Positions 25,701 to 38,800 of a DNA stretch of 64,000 nucleotides are shown piece after piece. Below the pieces are notes generated by a model, which was given only the letters and a program-made list of their open reading frames with translations, did not search any database and was not told the DNA's origin. Both the position numbers and the translations under genes were made by a program. Each line of letters begins with the position of its first letter. Within the stretch, counting starts at the first letter, position 1. This DNA is from Trichinella spiralis (Eukaryota > Nematoda > Enoplea > Trichinellida > Trichinellidae), in the NCBI GenBank assembly GCA_000181795.3, contig CM012954.1:11670777-11734776 (forward strand), in the 5' to 3' direction.

Positions 25701-28700
25701 CGAAAGACAACGAAAGCTTGTTGCCATTTTTTTTTGGAAATTGCTAATTTCCTTTCAACTTTGCACTACTACTTTGACGAGCTATTTGGCTGTTGACAAA
25801 TTAATTCATTAAGAAAATTAAATAGCAAAAAAAAAACAAAATTCTTTTATTTTTGAGCAAAATTAATTCAAAATTAATTTAAATTTGAAAAGTGCTTTTA
25901 AATTCATTTGTCATTTGTTGTTTTGCGAAAGAAAATCAAATTAGCATAACCGTAACAATTTTTTTACCTTACTTTTTTCTAGCTTGTCATTATTTACACG
26001 AAAATGTGCAAAAGTTTTTCGTCGATCAATTCACAATTCTTACTCGATCGACTACGTGCGTAGCAATAAATTTAATATAAAAAAAGAAATTTCTTTTTTC
26101 TTAATATTAAAAAAATGCGTTCAAATGTAATAATGTATTTTCTTTTCCACAGCTGACGACGCCTACGTTTTTTGCACATGTTGCGCAAATATATTTCTTG
26201 ACGGCTTACACGTGTGTATTTTTTAAACTTTTTACACAAAAAGAAAAATATTAAAACTAGCTGCCAACAGGATAGAGTTGAGAAGCCAAGAGAAGAGCGG
26301 AAAGAAGAGGGGGAGGAGGAGAAAAAGAAGTACAAAAATACATGCATATATATATATATATATTCTTTTTCACATCCACATCCTCCTCCATTCAAATGAA
26401 TGGACAACGTGAAAATCAATTCCACTTCCACCCACTGAAGAGGATGAGATGTGCAAAAGGGACAAAAAAAGAAAGCAAAATTTACCACCAATTCCCCACA
26501 GTAAAATTACGAATACAAATTAACTTGGAAATAGTTCGCCTGGGTAATCATAATCATAATAATAATAAATAATAATACTGCACTATATGTAAAGCAGTAA
26601 ATTTGAAATTTCCAATTGGAACTTATCACAAACCGAATTGAGATGTTTTAAATAAAATGTACAAATCTTTCTTTGATAATCTGCCGACTAATTTTAACTG
26701 TTCATCTTGCTTTATTTACAGCAAAAGTTTGCATCTAAAGTGCTGAGAAAATTGTCTGCCAAAAAATGAGCAGGAAACAAGGGAGAGGGGGCAGGGGAGG
26801 GGAGGGGAGTGAGGAGGAGGAGGACAGACAGAAAGTTGATTTCACCATGCAAGCATGTTGATGACATGATGTTAGCTGAATAATCACCGGTCGGTGCACA
26901 GGTTTACAACCGAAACCGTTCAATCAATACAGTTTTGCAAAGCAGGAAGCTAAGCTATAAGAAGGGGATCAATGCGTGCAGACAAATTTTCATGAATGAA
27001 CCAAGCTCTTCCATTCCCGTCGGGAAAGCGCCTTGTCCGCAGTCAGTTGAGAGGAAGCTTTTCACTTCCGTCCAACTACTCCAACAATGAACTCGGCCAG
27101 CATATTACACAATTTGACGCGAATTAAGAAGAAAGACTACGCAATTAGTTTTGATTAAAACAAGATCAATAACCAAAGAGTCAAGCAACAAACACATTGT
27201 ATTGTCGTACGTGTGTACGTACTTCAATGGATCTCTGTCTGTGGATCCCCGTAAATAAAAATTATCCACAAAAAATCACAAATTACAAATGAAAACATAC
27301 TGAATAACGATTTTAAAAAAATTGAATTGAAATTATAATTATAACACGAATATTATTTAAAACAACAACAACAACAACAAAATGCAACAATTTCATGCTT
27401 ACTTCATTTGTTTCAGTATGGTGCTTTTCCCTGACTCACCGGCACCTGAAATGTAAAGCACATTCTATAGAAATAATTAGTGAGAAAAAAAAGCAATATA
27501 TTATTTTTTTCAATATTTTTTACAAAGTTAAATAAATATTTGTTTTTGTCAATGATGCTAATAATTTTTTTCAATATTAGAAATAAACCAAATGTGATAT
27601 GAATATATATACTTTTCGCATATTTTTCACATGCACATCTCTCAGACAACAACAACCGTCTGTTTGCTTGTTTGTTTGTTTGTTTGTTTGTTTTCTCACT
27701 CACTTTCCTCAGAGCTTACGTAATGGTTTTCAAAAAAGACACAAACATCTCTTGAGAATGCCGAATTCACCGGCCAGATCGATTGCCTGGCGAATTTTAT
27801 TCGGTCCCATCGAGACTTAACAAGCCGATAAAGCTTGACCTGCTACTCTTGACCAAAAATAAGAATGGGAAAAACAAGGAAAAATTAAGCAGAAGATATT
27901 TTCAGCAATAAAGCAAGCAAGCAAGCAAAGCATGCAGACAAGCAAAAGCATATAGCGTCGTCGTCGTCGTTTGTTCGTTTTCACTAACCAAACGTTCAGC
28001 TGAATCAGTTTAGCTGTTCTCTATCCAGACATGCCGCTTCAGTTTAAGCAAAACAAACCGCAAATCGATCGCTTAGTCAAGCAAACAGGTGCGCGACCAA
28101 CGTCCAGCAGCTGCTACTACTGCTGCTAAGAGAAAATATCTGCTTATTCATTTTTATGTCTCCTAATTTGTGGGATAATTTTTATTTTTCAACTTCAACA
28201 CATTTTTTCCACCTTTTTTCTCGCTATCCAAAAATTGAAAAAATATTTACCATAGAAAATTAAAAATATGATGAATTCTAATCAAATTGAAATACATAGA
28301 GAGAGTATGTGTGTGTTTGTTGTTCTAACGCCAGATTGATCTATCCAATAACTGACAGCGAAGAGAAAAAGACGACAGTTCATTGCGACGATCGAGTTAG
28401 TCATAAATTCGCATGATCAGCGGGGCAAAAACTGCTACCGTAAGCATTTAGCATTAGCAACAGTAGTAGTAGTAGCTTTTGCATGCATGGAATTTGCTGA
28501 CAAAATGATTTTTGAACAACTTGATGTTTGTAAAAAAAATATTGTGCAGGTAAAAAAATATGAAAATTCAAATTTTCAAAACTTTAAACTCAACACTGAA
28601 ATTCGCAAAATAAAAAAACAGAATACAAGTATAAAATTATATCATACCAAGAAGAAGAAGCTTGATTGTTCGCAACGTGACCGATTGGTCTTTGCGCATC

Positions 28701-28765
28701 TGATCTTCGATCTTCTTGTTCCGCTTACGAGCTTCTTTGTCCTCACGACTGGCGCAGTGACCCAT
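22739..28765 (-). CDS. Heterotrimeric G-protein alpha subunit, Gi/o class, GPA-16-like, eight exons
   Basis: GTP-binding alpha subunit coupling a seven-helix receptor or a receptor-independent activator to effectors at the inner plasma membrane. Minus-strand exons: 28765-28648, 27445-27403, 24880-24739, 24657-24497, 24358-24230, 23853-23724, 23510-23357, 22926-22739. Phases agree and the product is exactly 354 residues, the standard Gi/o length. N-terminus MGHCAS gives a myristoylated Gly2 and a palmitoylation candidate Cys4. P-loop GAGESGKS at 40-47; switch I has Arg179 and Thr182 in RVKTTG; switch II DVGGQ with Gln205; NKKD at 270-273; TCAT near the C-terminus. All GTPase residues are intact. 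The C-terminus is KSMGLC, so the Cys at position -4 modified by pertussis toxin is Met351. The first two introns are 1.2 and 2.5 kb, the rest 81-430 bases. By memory of the family, helix and switch regions best match nematode GPA-16; subclass assignment is less certain than the family. Confidence 0.95.
25487..25519. repeat. AT-alternating microsatellite in G-alpha intron 2
   Basis: TATATA run interrupted by ACATATATG. A similar run sits at about 26346-26362 in the same intron. No coding value. Confidence 0.85.
26781..26830 (+). repeat. Purine-rich, G-quadruplex-forming candidate in G-alpha intron 2
   Basis: At least four runs of three to five G separated by one to three bases (26781-26809), followed by a GAGGAGGAGGA tract. 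G-runs lie on the plus strand, which is the template strand of the G-alpha gene. Upstream at 26284-26330 another GA-rich tract occurs in the same intron. Confidence 0.7.
27667..27692. repeat. (TTTG)n microsatellite in G-alpha intron 1
   Basis: About six consecutive TTTG units. It lies about 220 bases upstream (in gene orientation) of the P-loop exon. Confidence 0.9.
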
Positions 28766-29560
28766 CACGTCCGTTTTGGGCAGTGGATTTACTGCTCGGC
28801 TATGTGCAGTATAGTTGGAAAAGCGCCGTGTGAGTGGATTCTACTATGAAATCCAACCGCTCACATGGCGCCTCTGCCAAAACCAACAAAGGTTTAAGTC
28901 CATTGTTTTTGGCCGGGCAGGTAAGATTGGAAACGAGCAGAAAAGTGAAATTAAAAAATAATGATAAACGTGAAAAAGTAGTGGAAGAAGAAGAAGAAGA
29001 AGATCGACGATTGGGCCGAAATGGAGAAAAAGTAAAAAGCAAGCAGCAAATTAATTGTCAACAGTGCAGCAACGGATGCGACGAGTCGTTTTGAAAACAG
29101 CAAGCCAACACCAACCACATGAACAAAAATATGGCCAGCTGTGAAGAGTAGTTTTGGCTGAGAGAGGCAGAGAGGGAGAGGGGTAGAAAGAGACAAACAG
29201 AGAGGGAGAGACTGAACAGCTAAAAAAACGACCGTCAATTGCACCGCTGTGCAAAAGTAAAAAACAAAAAGTAGATGGGATGCAGAATTCTACGTGTTCT
29301 TCTTGTGTTGTTGCGACAACCAGGACGATAATGGCGACAAACGACGACTGACGGACATCGATCGCACACGTTCACTAGCTAGGCAATGACGACTGCTGAA
29401 TAACGGCCATTGAAACTTCACCAACTACACGGCGCAACTTTATCGACCGTGTGAATCGCAGCTAATGTTGTGACTGACGGCCGCCCTTCTCCAGCCAACG
29501 AAGCACACAACCCGTCGACTGCTTCTTCGAGCTTCGGATGACAGATGGCGCTCTAATCCG
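28766..29560 (-). promoter_or_regulatory. Probable 5' UTR and promoter region of the G-alpha gene
   Basis: The base composition rises and CpG dinucleotides become frequent between about 29280 and 29560 (for example CGACAAACGACGACTG), unlike the flanks. This lies upstream of the G-alpha start codon at 28765-28763. No TATA box or CCAAT box is evident and no transcription start can be placed. A 5' UTR intron is possible. A GAA tract lies at about 28985-29002 and a GA-rich tract at about 29159-29212. Confidence 0.35.
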
Positions 29561-29569
29561 CTTCTTCAA

Positions 29570-29856
29570 CCCCCCCCCCCAGTCCTCCCTCTGTTTTTCT
29601 CTGTTTTCCACTTTTACTCCTCCTCCTCCTCCTCCTCATCCACTCTGTTCGCTATCTTTCTTCCTGCTTCTGCTTGCCTTTGCTTACTTGCACACACGCA
29701 TAAATTATACGCTTTATCTTTCATTTCTTGCTATTTTTTCTTGCACACACACGCACATACATATATATATATATATACACTTCTCTCTTCCTCCTTCTCT
29801 CTCTGTCTCTGTCTGTCTGTCTGTCTCTCTCACACACACACACACCTTGCCAGCAT
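29570..29856. repeat. Polypyrimidine and microsatellite cluster
   Basis: Starts with eleven C residues (29570-29580), then CTCCTC repeats near 29615-29640, a TA run at about 29757-29776, CT/CTGT runs near 29795-29830 and a CA run to about 29845. Open frames across it are low-complexity and not genes. Confidence 0.9.
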
Positions 29857-29859
29857 TCA

Positions 29860-32800
29860 GTTTCAATAAAACCCACACGAGAAGCTCATCAGCTTAGGCT
29901 CCGCAATAGAAAGCACCGTTGACCACACTTGTTAGTTCAGCTTTGCAAACAAACACAGTTGTCCAGGTCGGAAGTTAATTGAAAACCTTTAATAATGGCT
30001 GATTTGATTTCAAAATGCAATCCAACACAAATATCTATAAAAGGAAAGTTAATTTCTAATGTTTTAACTGGAAAAAAAGAATTGTAATAAATAAAATAGT
30101 GACATTTTGAATGTGGATTAGAAAAAACAATTACAGTACATGAAAATAATTGCAACAAAGCAAAATATGCAAAGAATTGATTACAACTTTCAGTTTTGTT
30201 CTAATTGGAATTTTAATTGATTTGTTCTTTTTATCATATTCTGCTTCGCTGCACCTTTATTGCTTTGATATTGAACGCTGTGCTTTAAAGCAGAGCGCTT
30301 GTTGCGTGCAGCCGAGTATCAATTCTTGATCTTGCACTTCGTACTTGATGTGCAGCATTAACAACCAAATTAAAGGTACATAATTTGATAAAAAAAAAAT
30401 TTTTTTTTCTAAATAATAAACATAATCCTCATTCTTGTGCTTTATAATGGGCCGTTTCTGCTAATAGACGGACGCTAGAAATGAAACCAAATTTACAATT
30501 GTTGCACAGCATTGTTGACAGATATATTGTGTACAATTTTACCTAGCATCAATTGTGGTAGTTGTGGTAGTTGGCATTATTTTAATAATTCAAACAATTA
30601 TTACCAATCTTTTGCAATTGAAAGTAAACAGAAGAAAAATTTTCAAAACAACTTATCGCTTCTGTTTTGCCAATTACTCCATCACGCAGCATAGTGAATT
30701 TCAAGCATGCTTGAAATTTGCATACACATTCTCTCATTCAACTGATCAACAATTGTTATTTGGCAAATAATGATTTGCATTATTTATTGGTTGAATAGAA
30801 TGGAAAACGATTTGATACAATGAATGCAAAAGTATATTTCTGAAACAATAAAACAACAAGCGCAATGATTTTACAAGTTGTCTTGGATATAAAATGGCAT
30901 TCAAATAAAAGTTGTTGCAAACAAATGTTTGCTTTCGAGTATGCTTTCTACACTGATAGATAGATAGATAGCTAAATAGATAGTGAAATGACAACGCAGT
31001 TTATCATTGCAAAGCTAAGCCTTTAAAATCAATGATAATGCATTCTTAAAGTGTGATCTATGCAAAGTTTAGCAAATCCCAATGGAAAACGAAACACGGC
31101 ATGGATGAAAAGAAAATGTCGCCAAGGGGAAACGAGAATACAGACAGAAAAATAACTCCTTTCGAAAAATGGTAACCGAATATCACCATCTACGTCAGTT
31201 CTACTAGCGCAGCTGCCACTAGCGATCTAATGAATGATATGGCTTGTTTATTATAAAGTGAAACCTGAGAAACGCGCTTATTCAAATTGAAACTCTAAAA
31301 ATTGCCAATTTCTGATATATAATGTATAAAGTAGCTTCTTTCATTGACCATTTACAGTAACAGAACGCCAACGCAAATTAATTCTTTTTCATCAATGTTT
31401 TCCATCAGATCAGGATTCTGTCAGAAAAATTCCAGTAACGAATACTGCCGACATCGAACTTGCTCTTGATTAACAGAAATGAATTTTTGGTATTTAAATT
31501 TAGAGTAGTCGGATGATTTTTTCAATCTTTACTCTATTGAAAATCAACTGAAAAATTTACAAGAATGACAGTATGAAAGAAAGAAATACACTAGCCTCTT
31601 TTTTACGTTCGGTTACAAACAAATTAAAAATACACAAAGTAAAAAGGATTTAAAATTAATTAAGTTTCGTCTATCAACAATCTAAGATCAATTGAATTTG
31701 TTGTTTATGCTTGCAAAAAACTGTAAACTCAATGTAAAATGTAAAAAAAACTACAGTGAAGTTACAAATAAATTTCCAATCATCCATCATCTAGCTAAAC
31801 ATTTGTGTCTACTTTGTATGGTCAAAATAACTGTTTCACAATTCATACTTGGTTAAAATATTTTACCCATATGCTTGCTGTACACAAAAAAAGACTTTGA
31901 AAATCTGATTTGTAAATCTGGTCATCAGTGATTGCCAAATAAATATATATATAAGTGAACAAGCCTGAAGCATATTTGCCGTTTCGCTTTTCCTTTGCTT
32001 TCTTGCACTGCATTTGAAAACTGTTCTCTTATTTTATTATGCAAGTATTATTTGTCTGTAAAATCGTAATTTTCACAAGTAAGACGTCCATTAATAATTG
32101 AAGATCATCATAAATTTATACATCTAAAACCACTTCTCAACAGAGTTTGGCATTTCCAAAAATGATATATTATTTATGAAAATAATTTCACAAACTCTTC
32201 CAATAAATGAATACTAGGTAGAAAAAAAGAACACAACAGCAAATGAAAGTGTTACAAAAAATTCAAATTATCACAAATAAATTCTATGCTGCACATTTTG
32301 GACAAAATGTAAATAAATAAATGCCTGCTAAATTGCATTAATTAGCACGGTAGCTAATTATGCATTGTCTCTTTTTTTATACTGATGTTTATGCGAAGAA
32401 TGTGCATTTGGCTCTTTGCATGTGCATTTCATCCGCTCGGCGAGTGAAGGTAATTACGTTCGTTTGAATGCTTTATAGTAAGACAGCTTTCAACATAAAT
32501 TATCCCTTAGCAACAAAAGTTTTCCATAAACTCTGCATAAATAACAAGCAACAGCAACAACAATAACAAACCAGCTAGTAGTAAGCCAAAGAAAGTTCAA
32601 CGTAAGGTCTGAACACGTAGAAAACCAAACTGGTACACAAATTATTTCAAATCGTCCCTTTGACCAACTTTGACAAAAATATTTTTTCATAGTGTCTATT
32701 CTTTTAGAGTTAAGAGTTTATTTAAATATGCAAATTGTTCGCATTCTATTTAAGCTTGCTGTTTCGTTAGTTGCATAAATTTCAACGGCGTACATGTCAA

Positions 32801-35800
32801 AAAAAATATAAATCAAAAATTCTGTGATAAATATATTTTGTGAGCTTTACTTATCTACTTTTTTAAATCGAATAACACTGCTCATATCATTTCCATATTA
32901 TGTTTATTTAGTAGTATTTATTTGTACTTCTGAGCTAAGTATGCGAGTGCATTATCATTTCTTCTCCCATTTGCAAATGTATATATAACAAAAAAAAATT
33001 CAATCGTGTTCTACGGTTTTGCAAAGAAATATCTACATATAATTTACACATGGCCGTTTGGCAAGAAATGCTTCAACCATATGCTCAAGCTGCTGCCATT
33101 ATAAATTATTTGATATGAAAAGCGTCAAAAAAATTACTGATGAATGAATTGTCTGTCACACAAACTAAAAATCTACCTCCGAGATGTTTGAATGTCAAAC
33201 AGAAATTACAAGCTTTGAGCAGTCGGATGTTTCAAAAAGACAAAATTTGTTTTGAAAATGTTATTGCAATTTCAAATTTAAAGCAAAGCAGTTCGTTCGT
33301 TCTCTGGTGCTTTGATCTCACTGGCACCGCAAGAAATCATTTATCAAATGAATTTATTATCATTATAGTTATTGGAATAGAAGAAAATATGTTCACCATG
33401 CATTGAAAGCATTTTAATTCGAAAAGCAACACCGTTTGATGACAAATTTGATTCTTGAAAATGCAACGAAGCTGTCAGTCGGTCGATCAATATAAACCGA
33501 TTTACACTTTAAACGTAAACTTAAAATCCTTCATTAGAGAAAAAAAAAGAATAGCCTTATCGCATTAATTAATCGTAGCTTAGCTGATTGCAAAATAGCG
33601 TCAGCGCCCAAAGTCTGGGCAAGTATTTATTGTCGTCCAGGCGTGGTATTTCACTTTCGTGAAAAAGCGTACTGGGAAATATGTTGCTGGAAAATTTATC
33701 AAATTCCATTTTGGTTTCAAAAAGAAGACTATAAATGACAAATTGAATTGGCATCCTGAACGTGCTGGCAAACGAACGAATCAATCTCTTTCAATATCTA
33801 CAGATGACGTCCATCCAAATGATAACTTTAAAGCATAAAAAAAGCTTAAAATAAATTACTGTATTTTAAATAAACACTTAAAGTAACGCCTGATCAACTT
33901 GGACGAGCTTCAAAGCTGAAATTAAAATAGCACATATTGTCTGTTGATTAGAATATTAATTTATTTACCGTCTTACATTATAAACAAATATTACAAAAAA
34001 ATTGTAAAAAAAACATTAACAGTGCACTCGAACTTTTTTCACAATTTTCAAAAAAATCATCTTTTTATACGGTAACAATAACAGCGCTTCGTCTAATGAA
34101 AATTTTTGATTTTGCAAAGTGAATCTCAAAATGAAATTAATTTCTTAAACTGCAAGCAAACAAGCATGAACAAACGTAGTTCAGACAGCAGCGAATCTTC
34201 CAAAAGAAAATTAAAAAATTAAAATTTTCCAAATTAAGAAAGTAAACAGAAAAGACGAACAAATTAATCAAATAATTAATATTTCTATGAAAATTTTGTT
34301 TACAACAAACTGAATTCATATTGCAGATTTCTTTTCTACTTCGATACCACTTTAAATCATTCCTTTAATAAACAGCTTTCAGGATGTATGTTTTTTTAAT
34401 AGATTTTATTTACAATGGAAAAAAACAAGTTTTGAAAATAAATGAACAACACATTCGTGTCCTTTTTCATCAATTAAAAAAATATAAAGTTGATTTATCT
34501 ATTTCATTGCACATTCAAGAAAAAAAATACCACATAACTACTGCTAATCAAAATATAATTTGTTTTTTTCATTTTGCATTAATTTTCATCATATTAGCAA
34601 GTGATAAAACAACATTAACTTCTTTTCGTCGGAAAATAGAAACTTTACTATACCATTGCAAAATCCCTCCAATTTCTATTGCAATAAAATCACTCAACAT
34701 TACCCAACTGGTCTAAATGTGTATGTGCATGATGATTTGTTTCAGTTTAATGTTGTTTGTGTTAAAGTTCTTGTTCTTTTTTTGCTGAGCTAAATTCAAT
34801 ACAACTAAGAGCTAAAAATAATCAAAACTGACATTTCAAAATGTTTCAGCATTCAAATTCAATATTTGGCAAAGCTGTTTTGCAAATCAAAGCACAAAAA
34901 TCTAATTTTCAACCTGTTGCTAGCTGCTTTTGAAATCAGTCACTGATTTACATCTTTAAATTAAAAATTTCACAACTTTCACCAGTACAGCAAAAGTGAA
35001 GTATTCAATTCAAATAAATAATCGCTCATCAGAAAATTAACATTAATCATAAACTGTGCTTAAGAATATTCCTGTGCTTACCGTTGTGAAACAAATTATC
35101 ATTCTATATATTTATCGTTAGAAATATTCATCGAGTGACCATAAACTGAACGGCTAGAAAGTTCAATGAACAACAGTTATCAATTGTTACTATTAAAAAA
35201 GAAATCGATTCATTCAATTTTATGTTCTTAAAATATTTTAAAGACAAAAAGGGAAAAAGATTCACTTTTAATTTAAATTATTCATTATTTGAATAGTGGC
35301 AGTTGTTGAAAGAACAAACGTGGGTGGTTTCGGTGAATCGAACGCAGCAGAAAAAGGCACGGAAAGTAGCAACAGCTAATGCTGCTACGATCAATAAAAG
35401 CAGCAAATTTGTGATCGTGTGAAAGTGTAGTGAAACGGATTTACAATTAGCTTCATTGATGAATCCGTCAGACGACTGATACTCTTCCAAACCCCTCCAT
35501 TCAATCCCATTCACAATCACTTCGTCACAAATGTACTTTGAAAGTGCTAATTAAATATCAATTCATTATTACTCTTCTTATCAAAGATACAGAACGGGAC
35601 AGTTTGCTGACAAATTTTACCTCTAAAATAGTTCCAACTTTCCACTAGATAAACTGAATATCTTCTACAGAAATGAGCTACTTAGTAAAACATTTTAAAT
35701 TAAGCATGCAGCATTGCAATAAGCAAAAATTTCAAAAAAATATTTCACTCAATGCAACAAAATTCTTCAGAGCTGTGTTCTAATAAAGTAAACAGTAACT

Positions 35801-38800
35801 GCATCATTGGAAGAAAAAATATTTCAATTCACAATAGCTGATTTCGAGAAAACAAATCACTGTATGCTTCACAATTGAATCAGTTGAGTCATTAAAAAAT
35901 TAAACTTTTTTAAAAGCCATTTTTTAGATGGATGAAACAAAATTCTCTACTTTTAAAATTTACGTTTTCTCACTGCTTTAAAAAGTCCATCGAACTAAAT
36001 AGAACTTCATCCAATGCTTAACACGCACGAATACACAACACTAACACTGCAGGGGACTTCGCGCAAAACTGTGCACTCAAAAGTATACCTAAAATACTGA
36101 AAATGTATTTTTTTAAATCTTCATTTTTATAAACTGTTTTAAAATCGAAAATAATTAAACGTGATTTTTTAAATACACTGTAATGCTACAATTTTACAAA
36201 ACCCTGTTTCTTTTATAGTTGGTGTTTTTTATTCAGTGCAGCAATATGATCCGTTTTTTTTCTTCTTCAGTTGAACCCTCTTATTTAGCCGTTGAATTAT
36301 TTTTTATTTAAATCATTATGCATTCGTAAAGAATCGTCTTTTTTAAGCTATAGCAGTAGAAATAATTCTCTTTATGATACCAAATTTGATCAGGTTGAAA
36401 ATCTGTCCGCGAGCAAAATCATTATGAGCTGACAAGTTGTTTAACTATCACCAGTGAAATATTATCATCATTTCAGTCGTGATCATCCATTAGCATTAAA
36501 TCAAGTCATATTTATTTAGATTTATCTATTTATAGAAATACAGATTTAATATTCGCCGTTTATGCTTCATGAGGAGATATTAAAAGAAAAACATATTTAA
36601 ATTAATATTTCAGTTTAAATTATTATTGAATAAGCTTATTCCATGAATAGATATTCACTTCAAATTTTAATGCACGAAATTTTTATAGTATGAGGTACGT
36701 AACCTGACAATCAAATAACAAAAGCATTAAAAATGAACAATGAAAACAAGCAATTTCGTGTTTTTGAAATGCTCTAAAGAGCTTTCACTTATAATTAAAA
36801 TAGAGACATTATTACTAATCACTTTTAGAATAAAATCACACAAGTTATTTTAAAAAAAACATTGAAATTTCAAATGCATCTTGTTCCAATACAAAACACG
36901 CGTGAAACAATTGAATTGCAAAATATTTTACATAAATAACAGTTGACTGATTTGATATTGCAGAGTAAGAAAGAAGGTAAAGTAGAAAAGGTTGCCATAA
37001 ATTTCTTGATCGGGTCGATGTGGTCGATCAGATCCAGTGAAAATTAATCAGTGTTTAATCATTAACATTAATTAATATTTTTAATAAACGAATTCAAAAC
37101 AGTAGACATGAATGATAAGCAAATGAAGAGATGGAGAGGAGATATTTTTTTAAAAATATCTACACCTGCTTGTCTGTATCTTTTTCGTTCACAAATCAAT
37201 CGCAAATATGTATATATTATTTTGTTTCTTCAATTAAGCTGAATAAAAGTGACAACTGAACTACTGGTACAAAGAAATTTGAATAATATTTGCGCGTTTT
37301 GGTTTAAATAAATTAGGCGAAATCTGCTTTCAGAGTCGAAATATCAATGGAAACAGTGGTAGATGAAGAGGAAAATATTTTCCACGGCCGACAAAAGCAA
37401 ACTTGAACAGAATAAATGTACAAATATTTACTGTTTAGCTCGAAAAATAAACTTGTGATACCAATTGCTTTTTCTCTGCTTTATTGGTTTATGTGGGTAA
37501 CCTTTTGCCAACTAATCGTACTTTCAAATTCCTCCTCGGTCCACACTCTATCTGTCACACAGTTCGATTGTCTAGTCTGCCAGTTGTTATCAACCTCAGC
37601 ATCATTTTCTTGTTGTAGTTCATTTTTTTTTCTTTCATCTATCATATTTATTCAAATTTTATAATAACTAATTAATTAAATAATTTCCCCTTAGCTATTC
37701 GAGTTCAGTCGCATGTTGTTTAGTGTTTATTCTTTGGATTGTTTTTTGTAAATTTATTTTTTTGGCAAAAATACTTTTGTATGCCAAAAAGCTGCTGACA
37801 AAGAAACCTATTGAGCTTATTCTATGTTCCAATTCATTGAATTGAATACAATTGTGAGAGGAAAAAAAAGCGTCGTCTCTGACAGTGCTCATTATATTTG
37901 CTGCTTTCTGAACAACCTTGGCAGTGGCAGGCAACCTTTGTTTAGCGTCCCTGCTTGTTTCATTCAACCGCTTCAATAAACATTTGACCTTTATTACAAT
38001 TATCTGAAAATTGTCGACGATGATGATGATTATGATTTATAGGGGCATATAAAATTGATACGCTGACCAATTTCGATCAGTTTGCTATGGCCATTCTTAG
38101 ATTTCAAGTTTTCCATCAAATGTAGGTTTGTAGATTTACTTTTCATTCCAACAAATACCAGTACAACAACAAATATGCATATTTATGTGCTTTATAAAAT
38201 TTTGATCAAAATAAAAAAGTGAATCTGTTAATATTTAGGTCGCAGTTGAAAGAATTAACACCTTAAATGAATATATTCCTGTTATATATTTATAAAATGA
38301 CTGAATTTGGAAAATTTCGAATACATACAAACTGTAAAATGAAACGCTATTTTTATAAATGAAAAATCTCACAAATTGAAACATATTTAACATAAAGCAA
38401 AAATACATCACTTTTTTGTTATACATGCAACTATTTTTAATTTATTATTGCTAAAGATCTGACTGATTATGGATTATAATGTGATATGTTGTTGTTGTTG
38501 TTGTTGATTTACTTGCACAAAATGCATTCGTATGAAATTTCTCAAAATGAAACAAAAAGCACATTATAAATGAGAAAAAGCGCTTCTGTTAGTTGAAGAT
38601 CAATGATAGCAGATCAATTCTACTCAGCTGACATTGTTGAATAATTGTGAGATCTGTTGTATTGAGTGAGTGTGCTTATTTTTTTTTCTTTGCAAAGATA
38701 GATGCAGCTTGTCAGATGATGATTGTTCGATTTATTTCCATTTGCTTGGGGATTTGAAAAATGGATAAACGTTGTGGTGTGCAGATCAAAGCTGCTCTCT

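Noticed and set aside
26072-26491. 139-codon minus-strand frame in the G-alpha intron
   Set aside because: Built from TA and GA/CT simple repeats inside an intron.
29538-29897. 119-codon plus-strand frame
   Set aside because: Low-complexity translation of polypyrimidine and microsatellite sequence.
34384-34716. 110-codon plus-strand frame
   Set aside because: AT-rich, Lys/Ile/Phe-biased product without recognisable domain; about the length expected by chance in this composition.
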